Below are positions 8,554 to 17,509 of a stretch of 64,000 nucleotides of DNA, piece after piece. The notes below the pieces were generated by a model, which ran no database searches, was not told where the DNA came from, and saw nothing but the letters and a program-made list of their open reading frames with translations. Within the stretch, counting starts at the first letter, position 1, and each line of letters begins with the position of its first letter. The translations under genes and the position numbers were made by a program. The stretch covers positions 105,257 through 169,256 of the forward strand of contig JBHYDC010000008.1 in the NCBI GenBank assembly GCA_051861205.1, in the 5' to 3' direction. The stretch comes from JBHYDC01 sp051861205 (GTDB lineage: Bacteria; Pseudomonadota; Alphaproteobacteria; Rhizobiales; Pleomorphomonadaceae).

Positions 8554-10757
8554 TGCGCATGGACTTCGGTACGGGATGGGGTCTCGATCCCGACGCCGTG
8601 CAAGCGCTGGTGGAGGGGCGGCACGGCGATCCGTTTTCGGTGCTGGGGCCGCATTGGCAAGGCGACCAGCGCATGGTGAGGACGTTTCAGCCGGGCGCCG
8701 ACGCGGTGGAGGTGCGGGCGCGCGAGGACGATGCGCCGATCGGCCGGCTCAGCCTCGTGCACCCCGCCGGGCTGTTCGCCGGGCCGGTGGCGACGACGGG
8801 ACCCTATGTGCTGGTGATCCGCTGGGGAGACCAGGAGCAGCGCACCGAGGACCCCTATGCCTTCGGCCTGCTTTTGGGCGAGTTGGACCTCCACCTGATC
8901 GCGGAGGGCACGCACTATCGCCTCGGCCAAGTGCTGGGCGCGCAGGCCATGAGCGTGGAGGGCGTTTACGGCGTGCGCTTCGCGGTGTGGGCGCCGAACG
9001 CGCGGCGGGTTTCGGTGGTGGGCGATTTCAACATTTGGGACGGCCGCCGGCATCCGATGCGCAAACGCGCGGAGGCGGGGGTGTGGGAACTGTTCGTGCC
9101 CCGGATCGGTCCAGGCACCCGCTACAAATACGAATTGGTGGATGCGAACGGTCTTGTCCTGCCGGAAAAGGCCGACCCGGTGGCGCGTGCAAGCGAGGCC
9201 GCCCCCGCGACGGCCTCGATCGTGGCAAGGCCCGACCCTTATGTTTGGACCGACGAGACCTGGATGCGCGAACGCGGCACCCGGCAAGCGGACACGGCCG
9301 CGATCAGCGTTTACGAGGTGCACAGCGCATCGTGGCTGCGGGCACCGGATGGCACGATCTTGCCGTGGACGGAGCTGGCCGAACGGCTGATCCCCTATGT
9401 CGCCGCGCTCGGCTTCACGCATATCGAACTATTGCCGATCATGGAGCACCCGTTCGGCGGCTCGTGGGGATATCAGCCGCTGGGCTTGTTCGCCCCGACC
9501 GGGCGGCACGGCGCACAGGAGGATTTCGCCCGCTTCGTGGACCGCTGCCATGCCGCCGGAATTGGGGTGATTTTGGACTGGGTGCCCGCGCATTTCCCGG
9601 CCGACGTGTTCGGGCTCGCCCGTTTTGACGGCACGGCGCTTTATGAGCACGAGGACCCGCGCGAAGGCTTCCACCAGGATTGGAACACGCTGATCTACAA
9701 CCTTGGCCGCAACGAGGTGAGGGGTTTCCTGATCGCCTCGGCGTTTGAGTGGCTGGAGCGCTATCACGTGGACGGGCTGCGGGTGGATGCGGTGGCGTCC
9801 ATGCTCTACCGCGATTACAGCCGCCGGCCGGGCGAATGGATCCCGAACCGATTTGGCGGGCGGGAAAACCTGGAGGCGGTGGCGTTCTTGCAATGCTTGA
9901 ACACGGTGGTGCCGGAGCGGGTGCCGGGCGCGATCATGATCGCGGAGGAATCAACCGCTTGGCCCGGCGTAACGAAACCGGCGTCCGACGGCGGGCTCGG
10001 ATTTCACTACAAGTGGAACATGGGCTGGATGCACGACACGCTGCATTACCTGCATGAAGATCCGCTCTACCGGCGCTGGCACCACGACGAGATGACCTTC
10101 GCAATGGTCTACGCGTGGTCGGAGCGGTTCATTCTGCCGCTCAGCCATGACGAGGTGGTGCATGGAAAAGGGTCACTCTGGGGGCGGATGCCGGGCGACG
10201 ACTGGCGGAAGGCCGCGACGCTTCGGGCCTATTTCGGCTTCATGTGGGCCCATCCCGGCAAGAAGCTGATGTTTATGGGCGGCGAAATCGGGCAAAGCGC
10301 CGAGTGGAACCACGACGCGGCGGTGTCGTGGTGGCAGCTCGACGAGCCGCTGCACAAGGGCTTGCAGCGGGTCGTCAGGGACATCAACGGGATCTACCGG
10401 GCCGAACCGGCGCTGCATGCGAGCGATGCGGATCCGGGCGGGTTCGCCTGGGCGGTGGCGGACGACCGCGAAAATTCGGTGTTCGCCTTCCTGCGCATGG
10501 GGCCGGAAGGATCGCGGCCCGTGCTAGCGGTGTCGAACTTCACGCCGGTGCCGCGCGAGGGATACCGGATCGGGGTGCCCGCGCCAGGCGCTTGGGACGA
10601 GATTCTGAACACCGACGCTGACGTCTACGGCGGCGGCAACATCGGCAATGGCGGAACGGTTTGGGCGGAAGGCGCGGCAGCGCACGGCCGGGACTGGTCG
10701 GTGTTGCTCACCCTGCCGCCGCTCGCGACGCTGCTCTTGCGCTTTCGGGGCGCTTGA
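8550..10757 (+). CDS. glgB: 1,4-alpha-glucan branching enzyme (GlgB)
   Basis: A 735-residue GH13 branching enzyme that introduces alpha-1,6 branches into the linear glucan made by GlgE. An N-terminal region (residues ~1-110) precedes a CBM48 domain with VYGVRFAVWAPNARRVSVV. The catalytic barrel shows DWVPAHFPAD, GLRVDAVASM with nucleophile Asp413, MIAEESTAWPGV with acid/base Glu466, and LPLSHDEVVHGKGSL containing the transition-state His-Asp pair. Length matches the family (~730). The ATG overlaps the treS stop, and malQ starts two bases after this stop, placing it inside one transcription unit. A second ATG directly follows the first, so the start is uncertain by one codon. Confidence 0.95.
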   Translation: MMRMDFGTGWGLDPDAVQALVEGRHGDPFSVLGPHWQGDQRMVRTFQPGADAVEVRAREDDAPIGRLSLVHPAGLFAGPVATTGPYVLVIRWGDQEQRTEDPYAFGLLLGELDLHLIAEGTHYRLGQVLGAQAMSVEGVYGVRFAVWAPNARRVSVVGDFNIWDGRRHPMRKRAEAGVWELFVPRIGPGTRYKYELVDANGLVLPEKADPVARASEAAPATASIVARPDPYVWTDETWMRERGTRQADTAAISVYEVHSASWLRAPDGTILPWTELAERLIPYVAALGFTHIELLPIMEHPFGGSWGYQPLGLFAPTGRHGAQEDFARFVDRCHAAGIGVILDWVPAHFPADVFGLARFDGTALYEHEDPREGFHQDWNTLIYNLGRNEVRGFLIASAFEWLERYHVDGLRVDAVASMLYRDYSRRPGEWIPNRFGGRENLEAVAFLQCLNTVVPERVPGAIMIAEESTAWPGVTKPASDGGLGFHYKWNMGWMHDTLHYLHEDPLYRRWHHDEMTFAMVYAWSERFILPLSHDEVVHGKGSLWGRMPGDDWRKAATLRAYFGFMWAHPGKKLMFMGGEIGQSAEWNHDAAVSWWQLDEPLHKGLQRVVRDINGIYRAEPALHASDADPGGFAWAVADDRENSVFAFLRMGPEGSRPVLAVSNFTPVPREGYRIGVPAPGAWDEILNTDADVYGGGNIGNGGTVWAEGAAAHGRDWSVLLTLPPLATLLLRFRGA

Positions 10758-10759
10758 CG

Positions 10760-12925
10760 ATGGCAAGACCGGCAAGGCCGACGGCGCTTGACCGCTTGGC
10801 GGAGCGCTATGGGATTGAAGCGACCTACGGCAACGCCATGGGTGAGACCGTAGTGATTGCGCCGGCCGTGAAGCGGCGGCTGCTGAGCGCCATGGGCGTG
10901 GCGGCCGATAGCGACATCGACGGACTTCTGGACGCGCTTGACGAGGCCGAATGGAGCCGGGGGCTGCCACCGGTGATCGTGGACCGCACGGGCGGCGCCG
11001 ATGTAATCGCCGAAGTTACGGTTCCGCGCGGCGCCGACCGGATCGCGTGGAAGCTGACGCTGGAGGATGACCGCGAGCGCTGCGGCGAGGCCGTGGTGGG
11101 CGATCTGGCGGTAACGGGACAGCGGCGCACCGACGACGGCCCGTTCGAGCGGCGGCGGCTTGCACTCGGCGCGCTGCCGCTTGGCTATCACCGGCTGGCG
11201 CTGAACGAACCCGGCGTGGAGACGAGCCTGATCGTGGCGCCGGACGCGTGCTGGCTGCCGGGCGCCATGACGGACGGGCACCGGACATGGGGCCTTGCAG
11301 TGCAGCTTTACCTGATCCGGTCGGCGGGAAACTGGGGCATCGGCGATTTCGCGGACTTGCGCAAGCTCATCGAGATCGCGGGTGGCAAGGGCGCGAATGT
11401 GGTGGGTGTGAACCCGCTGCATGCGCTGTTTCCCGATGATCCGGAAAGAGCCAGCCCCTATTCGCCCGCAAGCCGGCTGCTGCTCAATCCACTGAATATC
11501 GCGGTGCCGGAGGTGGCGGGGTTTAACGCCGGAACAGCCGATGATTTGGCGCCGCTGATCATGGAGGCGCGGGCGGCGGCGCTGGTGGATTACACGGCGG
11601 TGATGGCGGCGAAGATGACCGCGCTTCGCCGGCTTTATCCGCTTTTCCGGAGCGATGGCGGCGGCCGCGCGGCTTTTGAGCGGTTCGTGGAGGGCCGGAG
11701 CGAGGGGTTTCGCCGGGCCTGCCTGTTCATGGCGCTGCGGGAGCATTTCGCCGCCGCCACACCGCCCCAGCCGGACTGGCGGCATTGGCCGGATGCGTTT
11801 CAGGGGCCGGGCGCGGACGGCGCCATCGCCTTCGCGACCGAAAATGCCGAGGCGGTTGAATTTCAGATGTGGCTGCAATGGGTGGCGGACGAGCAACTCG
11901 CGCAAGCGGCGGTCGCGGCGGCCGATCAGGGCATGGCGGTCGGGCTCTATCGTGATCTGGCGGTTGGCGCTGACCCGGCAGGTGCGGAGACCTGGGCGAG
12001 CGCATCCGCCGTGATCAGGGGCGCAGCGGTGGGCGCGCCGCCCGATATCTTCATGCCCGGCGTACAGAACTGGGGCTTGCCGCCCTTTCATCCTCGGGCC
12101 CTTCGGGAGGAAGCCTATGCGAGCTTCATCGACCTTGTCAGGGCGAACATGCGCCATGCGGGCGGGCTTCGCATCGACCACGTGATGGGGCTCCAGCACC
12201 TGTGGTGCGTGCCTGAGGGGAGCCCGGCGACGGAGGGCGCCTATCTCGCCTATCCCATGGACGACCTTGTCGGCATTCTGGCGCTGGAGAGCCACCGGAA
12301 CCGATGCCTCGTGGTCGGCGAGGATCTGGGAACCGTGCCGGTGGGATTTCGCGAGCGGATGGAAAGCGCTGACATTCTCTCCTACCGGGTTTTGTTTTTC
12401 GAGCAAGACTTTGACGAAAATGAATATGTTCCGCCCGAGGACTACCCGGAAAAGGCGATTTCGGTATCGGGCAGCCATGATCTTCCAACGCTCAGAGGCT
12501 GGTGGCGCGGGCGCGACAATGAATTGAAGGAGGCACTTGGCCTGTTTCCCTCGCCCGCCGAAGTCATGGCCCAGCGCGAGCGCCGCGAGCGCGACCGGGC
12601 GAGCTTGGTCCGGATGCTTCAGGGCGAAGGGCTGCTGACCGACGAGCCGGACGAGGACAGCTTCGTGGTGGCCGCAACCACCTTTCTGGCGCGTAGCCGG
12701 GCCGCTCTGGCGATGGCGCAGCTTGACGACGTGACGGGCGAAACCGAGCAGGTGAACGTTCCCGCCACCGACGCCGAGCATTCGAACTGGCGGCGGAGAT
12801 ACGCGTTGACCCTGGAAGACCTCGATGGCGACGACGCGCCGTGGCGTCTGGTGGAGCCGCTGCGGCATAGGGGACAAGGCGGGCATCATGTCGAACCAGA
12901 TCAGCGGCCGCGCGAGGCCGGATAG
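10760..12925 (+). CDS. malQ: 4-alpha-glucanotransferase (MalQ, GH77)
   Basis: A 721-residue amylomaltase-type disproportionating enzyme that transfers alpha-1,4-glucan segments between chains. Recognisable GH77 features are an N-terminal domain (residues 1-~140), WGIGDFADL near the start of the barrel, NPLHALFPDDPERASPYSP, LRIDHVMGLQHLW carrying the catalytic nucleophile Asp, VVGEDLGTVP carrying the acid/base Glu, and SGSHDLPTLRGWW containing the third conserved Asp. The ATG at 10760 is two bases after the glgB stop. The C-terminal tail after NWRRRYALTLEDL is unusual: it continues for ~35 residues and its last 38 bases overlap the start of the PEP carboxylase gene in another frame. MalQ here probably remodels short maltooligosaccharides released during glucan turnover. 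Confidence 0.94.
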   Translation: MARPARPTALDRLAERYGIEATYGNAMGETVVIAPAVKRRLLSAMGVAADSDIDGLLDALDEAEWSRGLPPVIVDRTGGADVIAEVTVPRGADRIAWKLTLEDDRERCGEAVVGDLAVTGQRRTDDGPFERRRLALGALPLGYHRLALNEPGVETSLIVAPDACWLPGAMTDGHRTWGLAVQLYLIRSAGNWGIGDFADLRKLIEIAGGKGANVVGVNPLHALFPDDPERASPYSPASRLLLNPLNIAVPEVAGFNAGTADDLAPLIMEARAAALVDYTAVMAAKMTALRRLYPLFRSDGGGRAAFERFVEGRSEGFRRACLFMALREHFAAATPPQPDWRHWPDAFQGPGADGAIAFATENAEAVEFQMWLQWVADEQLAQAAVAAADQGMAVGLYRDLAVGADPAGAETWASASAVIRGAAVGAPPDIFMPGVQNWGLPPFHPRALREEAYASFIDLVRANMRHAGGLRIDHVMGLQHLWCVPEGSPATEGAYLAYPMDDLVGILALESHRNRCLVVGEDLGTVPVGFRERMESADILSYRVLFFEQDFDENEYVPPEDYPEKAISVSGSHDLPTLRGWWRGRDNELKEALGLFPSPAEVMAQRERRERDRASLVRMLQGEGLLTDEPDEDSFVVAATTFLARSRAALAMAQLDDVTGETEQVNVPATDAEHSNWRRRYALTLEDLDGDDAPWRLVEPLRHRGQGGHHVEPDQRPREAG

Positions 12926-15623
12926 GGCCGCTCCAACCGTGGAGCGGGAGGGCGATGCGTTTACCGAGGTGTTCGAGCTGCTGTTCGAACTTCTCGCCGA
13001 CGTGATCAAGGTGCGCGAGCCGGAATTGACCGGGCTTCTTCCCGGCGGCATGGGCGACGACACCATACCCCCGCATCTGCGGGTACCGGCCTTGCAGATG
13101 ACCGGCATCTGGTTTCAGCTTCTCTCGATCGCCGAAGAGAATGTGGCGATGCGGGCGCGACGGCATCTGGAGGTCGCCAACGGCCCGGACAGCGTGGCGG
13201 GGACGTTTTCAAACGTGATCGCCTCGGTGGCAGCGCTGGGGGTGACGGCGGACGAGGTGGGCCGGGCGCTTGGCGACGAGGAGGTGTGCCCGACGATCAC
13301 CGCGCACCCGACCGAGGCCAAACGGGTGACGGTGCTGGAAATCCACCGGCGGATCTACCGGTTGCTGGTGGAACTTGAATCGATCCGTTGGACCCCGCGC
13401 GAGCGGGAGGCGCTGAAGCGGCGGCTGCGCTCGGAAATCGATCTTCTCTGGATGACCGGCGAACTCAGGCTGGAAAAACCCAGCGTGGAGCAGGAGGTGG
13501 CCTGGGGGCTTCACTTCTTCCATGAGACACTGTTCGGGCGCACGCCGGAGGTGTTGCAGGCGCTGAGCGCGGCGCTCCGCCGCCATTACCCGGGCGAGCC
13601 GATCGATGTGCCGCCCATCCTGCGCTTCGCGACCTGGATCGGTGGCGACCGCGACGGAAATCCCTTTGTGACCGCGGAGGTGACGCGCGCGGCGCTTGGC
13701 GCGTATCGCAGGGCGGGACTGGCGCGGATCAGCGGGCGGATCGCCGATCTCATCCGCCATCTGTCGATCTCGTTCACGGTGGTGGGCATGCCGGACGGCT
13801 TTGCCCCGGCGCTGGCCGACGTGCTGGACCAATCGGGCATGGCCCGTGAGATTTCCGCGCGCAACCCCGGCGAAATTTTCCGCCAATACTTCGTGGCGGT
13901 TCTGGAGCGGGTGAAGGCGACGGCGGGCGATCCGGCGTCGAAGGCAAAGCCCTATAAGACGCCGGCCGACCTAGCCCGCCAGATCCAGGTTGCCGAAAAC
14001 GCGCTGATCGCGATCGAGGCCGCCGATCTGGCGGTGGCCGAGGTGCGGATGGTGCGCTGGGAGGTCGAGATTTTCGGCTTCCGGTCCGCAGCCCTCGATA
14101 TCCGCCAGAACTCGGCCGTGGTGAACCGCACCCTCGCCGACATCTGGGCGCGGCGGGATCCGGCCACTCCGGTTCCGGAGGCGAACACGCCGGCGTGGCG
14201 GGAGTGGATCGACCGCGATCTCGCGGCTTCGGGGCCGCTGGCCTTGCCCGGCGATCTCGCGCCGGAAGCGGCCGAATTCATGGCGACGCTGGCGGTGGTG
14301 CGGGCAAGCCGCGAGGGCGCGGACCCTGGCGCGATCGGCGCGCTGATCCTTTCCATGACGACGACGGCGGCGGATATCCTGACCTTTTACCTGCTCGCCC
14401 GCTACGCCGGCTTGATCCAGGATGATGAAGGCCGGGGCGAGCCGATGCCGGCCGTCGTGCCGCTGTTCGAGACGATCGACGATCTCGCGCGGGCCGAAAC
14501 GATCATGCTCGACCTCTTCGAGCAGCCGATCGTGCGGCGCGCGATGCGCGAACGCGGCGCAGTGCAGGAAATCATGCTCGGCTACTCCGACAGCAACAAG
14601 GATGGCGGGTTCTTATGCTCGAACTGGGAACTGGCGAAGGCGCAAAAGCGGCTGACGGCGGTGGGGGCAGCGAAAAAGATCCGGATCGCGTTTTTCCACG
14701 GCCGCGGCGGATCGGTGAGCCGGGGCGGCGCACCGACGGGGCGCGCGATCGCGGCGCAGCCGGTGGGCACCGTGAACGGGCGGCTTCGGATCACCGAACA
14801 AGGCGAGGTCGTTTCCTCCAAATTCGCCAACAAGGGCACAGCGCTCTATCAATTGGAACTGCTGGCCTCCAGCGTGCTGGCGCACACGCTGAAGGCGGGG
14901 CGCGAGCCGGCGCCCAAGGCCGAGCATGAAGACGTGCTGGAAGCTCTCGCCGGCCTGTCTCTGGCGTCCTATGTGAAGCTGATCGAGCAACCCGGCCTGA
15001 TCGACTATTTCAACGCGGCAAGCCCGGTCGAGGAACTTGCCCTCCTGAAGCTCGGTTCCCGGCCGGCGCGCCGGTTCGGGGCCCGTGCGCTCGAAGATCT
15101 CCGGGCGATCCCTTGGGTTTTCGCCTGGAGCCAGAGCCGCCATCTGATCACCGGCTGGTACGGCATGGGAACGGCGCTGCGCTCGTTTCTCAGCGTACGC
15201 GGTGCTGCGGGCGAGGCCCTGCTCGGCGAAATGTTCGAGGAGAACCGGTTCTTCCGCCTGATGATCGACGAGGTGGAGAAAACGCTCACCATCGCCGATA
15301 TGGACATCGCCGGTCGTTACGCCTCGCTGGTTCCGGACGAGGAGATCCGGGCGCGGATCCTCAATCTCATCCGCGCCGAATACACCGCGACGGCCGAAGA
15401 GGTGCTGAAGATCACGGGCGGCGGCGTGCTTTCGGAGCGCTTCCCCGCCTTCCGCCGCAGGACCGAGCATGTGCGCCCGCTGATCGACCGCACGAACCGC
15501 TGGCAGGTGGATCTCCTCGGCGAATTCCGGGCGGCGCCGGACGGGGTGCGCAGGGATGCGATCCTGGTTCCGTTGCTCCTCTCCATGAATTGCATTGCCG
15601 GAGGGCTGGGCTGGACGGGCTGA
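12888..15623 (+). CDS. ppc: Phosphoenolpyruvate carboxylase
   Basis: A 911-residue PEP carboxylase that makes oxaloacetate from PEP and bicarbonate, the anaplerotic entry to the TCA cycle. The family signatures are all present: ITAHPTEAKR with catalytic His140, IGGDRDGNPFVT, LGYSDSNKDGGFL, FFHGRGGSVSRGGAPTGRA, and the C-terminal end SMNCIAGGLGWTG close to the usual NTG terminus. The ATG at 12888 lies within the 3' end of malQ (38-base overlap), and no other ATG fits the conserved N-terminus better. Its place as last gene of the GlgE-pathway block is notable because ppc is usually unlinked to glycogen genes; the context suggests coordination of carbon storage with anaplerosis, which is inference. 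Confidence 0.95.
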   Translation: MSNQISGRARPDRAAPTVEREGDAFTEVFELLFELLADVIKVREPELTGLLPGGMGDDTIPPHLRVPALQMTGIWFQLLSIAEENVAMRARRHLEVANGPDSVAGTFSNVIASVAALGVTADEVGRALGDEEVCPTITAHPTEAKRVTVLEIHRRIYRLLVELESIRWTPREREALKRRLRSEIDLLWMTGELRLEKPSVEQEVAWGLHFFHETLFGRTPEVLQALSAALRRHYPGEPIDVPPILRFATWIGGDRDGNPFVTAEVTRAALGAYRRAGLARISGRIADLIRHLSISFTVVGMPDGFAPALADVLDQSGMAREISARNPGEIFRQYFVAVLERVKATAGDPASKAKPYKTPADLARQIQVAENALIAIEAADLAVAEVRMVRWEVEIFGFRSAALDIRQNSAVVNRTLADIWARRDPATPVPEANTPAWREWIDRDLAASGPLALPGDLAPEAAEFMATLAVVRASREGADPGAIGALILSMTTTAADILTFYLLARYAGLIQDDEGRGEPMPAVVPLFETIDDLARAETIMLDLFEQPIVRRAMRERGAVQEIMLGYSDSNKDGGFLCSNWELAKAQKRLTAVGAAKKIRIAFFHGRGGSVSRGGAPTGRAIAAQPVGTVNGRLRITEQGEVVSSKFANKGTALYQLELLASSVLAHTLKAGREPAPKAEHEDVLEALAGLSLASYVKLIEQPGLIDYFNAASPVEELALLKLGSRPARRFGARALEDLRAIPWVFAWSQSRHLITGWYGMGTALRSFLSVRGAAGEALLGEMFEENRFFRLMIDEVEKTLTIADMDIAGRYASLVPDEEIRARILNLIRAEYTATAEEVLKITGGGVLSERFPAFRRRTEHVRPLIDRTNRWQVDLLGEFRAAPDGVRRDAILVPLLLSMNCIAGGLGWTG

Positions 15624-15640
15624 GCGGGCGCTATTGATTG

Positions 15641-15666
15641 CGAAGGGAACACAAGGTGCCCCTTCG
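15641..15666 (+). terminator. Weak hairpin between ppc and the alcohol dehydrogenase gene
   Basis: A 7-bp inverted repeat (CGAAGGG at 15641-15647 and CCCTTCG at 15660-15666) with a 12-base loop lies 18 bases after the ppc stop. It lacks a following T tract, so intrinsic termination is uncertain; it may only be an mRNA end structure. Confidence 0.3.
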
Positions 15667-15707
15667 AACTTCGCCCTGCAGACGGAACGGCGAAAGGAGG
15701 GGCACCC

Positions 15708-16877
15708 ATGCGCGCACTGTGTTGGCACGGAAAAGGCGACATCCGCTGTGAAACAGTGCCGGATCCTGAAATCGAAGATCCGCGGGATGCCATCATCAAG
15801 GTCACGAGTTGCGCGATCTGCGGGTCTGACTTGCACCTCTACGACAACTTCATGCCGGGCATGATGGCCGGCGACATCATGGGCCACGAGTTCATGGGCG
15901 AGGTTGTCGATGTCGGCTCCGCGAACAAGAAATTGAAGCCGGGTGACCGCGTGGTGGTGCCCTTCACGATCTGCTGCGGCGCCTGCGAGCAATGTCTGCG
16001 CGGCAACTGGTCGGTCTGCGAGAATTCGAACCGCAATGGCAAGCTCGCCGAAGCCGCCTTCGGCCACACCACGGCCGGCCTGTTCGGCTACACCCACATG
16101 ACCGGCGGTTACCCCGGCGGGCAGGCCGAATATGTTCGGGTTCCCTTCGCCGACGTCGCGCCTGTGAAAGTCCCGGACGGCCTGAGCGACGAGCAGGTTC
16201 TGTTCCTCGGCGACATTCTGCCGACCGGCTGGCAGGCCGCCGCCCAATGCGACATCGAGCCGACCGATACCGTAGCGGTGTGGGGCGCCGGCCCTGTGGG
16301 TCAATTCGCGATTCTCGCGGCAAAGCAGCTCGGCGCTTATCAGGTGATCGCGATCGACAACGTGCCCGAACGGCTGGCAATGGCGGAAAAGCAGGGCGCG
16401 ATCCCGATCAATTTCGACGAGGAAAGCGTGGTGCTGCGCCTCAACGACCTGACGGCTGGACGCGGCCCGGAAAAATGCATCGACGCGGTGGGCATGGAAG
16501 CCCATGTGGCGCGCTCGGTCGACAGCATGCTCGACCGCGCCAAGCAAATGGTGATGGCCGAAACCGACCGGCCGCATGTGCTGCGCGAGATGATGTACGT
16601 GTGCCGGCCGGGCGGAACGCTGTCGATCCCCGGCGTCTACGGCGGGCTGATCGACAAGATCCCCTTTGGCGCGGCCATGAACAAGGGGCTGACCTTCCGG
16701 ATGGGGCAAACTCACGTGAACCGCTGGACCGACGATCTGCTGCGCCGGATCGAGGCGGGTGAGGTCGACCCGACCTTCGTGATCACCCACACCGTGAGCC
16801 TGGAAGAAGGGCCGCAAATGTATCGGACGTTCCGCGACAAAGAGGACGGCTGCGTCAAGGTCGTCCTGAAACCTTAA
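15708..16877 (+). CDS. Zinc-dependent alcohol dehydrogenase, glutathione-independent formaldehyde dehydrogenase-like
   Basis: A 389-residue medium-chain dehydrogenase. Catalytic zinc ligands are visible as Cys38 in CAICGSDLH and His60-Glu61 in MGHEFMGEV. The structural zinc site is the four-cysteine set Cys90, Cys93, Cys96 and Cys104. The NAD-binding glycine motif GAGPVG is at 193-198. The long lobe containing GVYGGLIDKIPFG near the C-terminus and the overall length fit the FdhA/threonine dehydrogenase-like subgroup often annotated as glutathione-independent formaldehyde dehydrogenase. A strong Shine-Dalgarno (AAAGGAGGGG) is 5-6 bases before the ATG. The next gene begins 14 bases downstream and is probably co-transcribed. 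Substrate is not determinable from sequence. Confidence 0.9.
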   Translation: MRALCWHGKGDIRCETVPDPEIEDPRDAIIKVTSCAICGSDLHLYDNFMPGMMAGDIMGHEFMGEVVDVGSANKKLKPGDRVVVPFTICCGACEQCLRGNWSVCENSNRNGKLAEAAFGHTTAGLFGYTHMTGGYPGGQAEYVRVPFADVAPVKVPDGLSDEQVLFLGDILPTGWQAAAQCDIEPTDTVAVWGAGPVGQFAILAAKQLGAYQVIAIDNVPERLAMAEKQGAIPINFDEESVVLRLNDLTAGRGPEKCIDAVGMEAHVARSVDSMLDRAKQMVMAETDRPHVLREMMYVCRPGGTLSIPGVYGGLIDKIPFGAAMNKGLTFRMGQTHVNRWTDDLLRRIEAGEVDPTFVITHTVSLEEGPQMYRTFRDKEDGCVKVVLKP

Positions 16878-16891
16878 CGAGGGAAACGGCT

Positions 16892-17509
16892 ATGTTCTGG
16901 AACCGCACGCAAACCCGCAATGTCCGGGGTATCGACGAAGAGACCATGGTTGAACTGGCTCGCGCGCTCGGCTGGTTCTCGATCGCGGTGGGGGTCGCCC
17001 AACTGGCAGCGCCGCGGACGCTGACCCGCGCGATGGGCATGGAGGAAGAGACGGAAATCGTGCGCGCCTATGGCCTGCGCGAAATCGCGGCGGGCATCGG
17101 CATCCTCTCTCAGAAAGACCCGACGCCGTGGCTGTGGGGCCGCGTTGTCGGCGACGTGCTGGACCTTGCCACACTGGCGATCGGGCTTGACGACCGCAAC
17201 CCGCAGCGGCGGCGCGTGGGCGTGGCGATCGGCGCGGTTGCCGTTGTCACGCTGGTGGATGTGGCGGCCGCGCGGCTGATGGGATCGCGCCGCACACGCG
17301 AGTGGTTGGCGGACACCATCGAGCGGTTCGGCGGATACGAGGCGCCGGGCCGATTGGCCGACATGGCGGATTACCACCGCACCCGTGATCGCGCGCGGCA
17401 CGCCGCCGACTATGCCGCCGACCGGACGCGCCATGCAGCGGAAGCCGTCGCGATGGGCTCGCGCCGGGCGATGGAGCGGGCGCGGTCCTACCTGGATCCG
17501 CGTCATTAG
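16892..17509 (+). CDS. Small membrane protein, uncharacterised, linked to the alcohol dehydrogenase
   Basis: A 205-residue protein with hydrophobic segments near residues 24-42 (LGWFSIAVGVAQLAAP) and a helical pair in the middle (VVGDVLDLATLAIGL and VGVAIGAVAVVTLVDVAAA). A very charged, Arg/His-rich, alanine-rich C-terminal tail (RARHAADYAADRTRHAAEAV) is probably cytoplasmic. Its N-terminus resembles the membrane protein that often accompanies zinc alcohol dehydrogenases in Alpha- and Betaproteobacteria. It follows the dehydrogenase by 14 bases and its stop overlaps that of the convergent isomerase gene by four bases. No enzymatic motif is visible; function unknown. Confidence 0.75.
   Translation: MFWNRTQTRNVRGIDEETMVELARALGWFSIAVGVAQLAAPRTLTRAMGMEEETEIVRAYGLREIAAGIGILSQKDPTPWLWGRVVGDVLDLATLAIGLDDRNPQRRRVGVAIGAVAVVTLVDVAAARLMGSRRTREWLADTIERFGGYEAPGRLADMADYHRTRDRARHAADYAADRTRHAAEAVAMGSRRAMERARSYLDPRH

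Noticed and set aside
10625..13108. An 827-codon open frame on the minus strand
   Set aside because: It lies antisense to malQ and adjoining genes; no recognisable domain, Arg/His/Ala-rich shadow composition.
14613..16817. A 734-codon open frame on the minus strand
   Set aside because: Antisense to ppc and the zinc alcohol dehydrogenase, both unambiguous on the plus strand.
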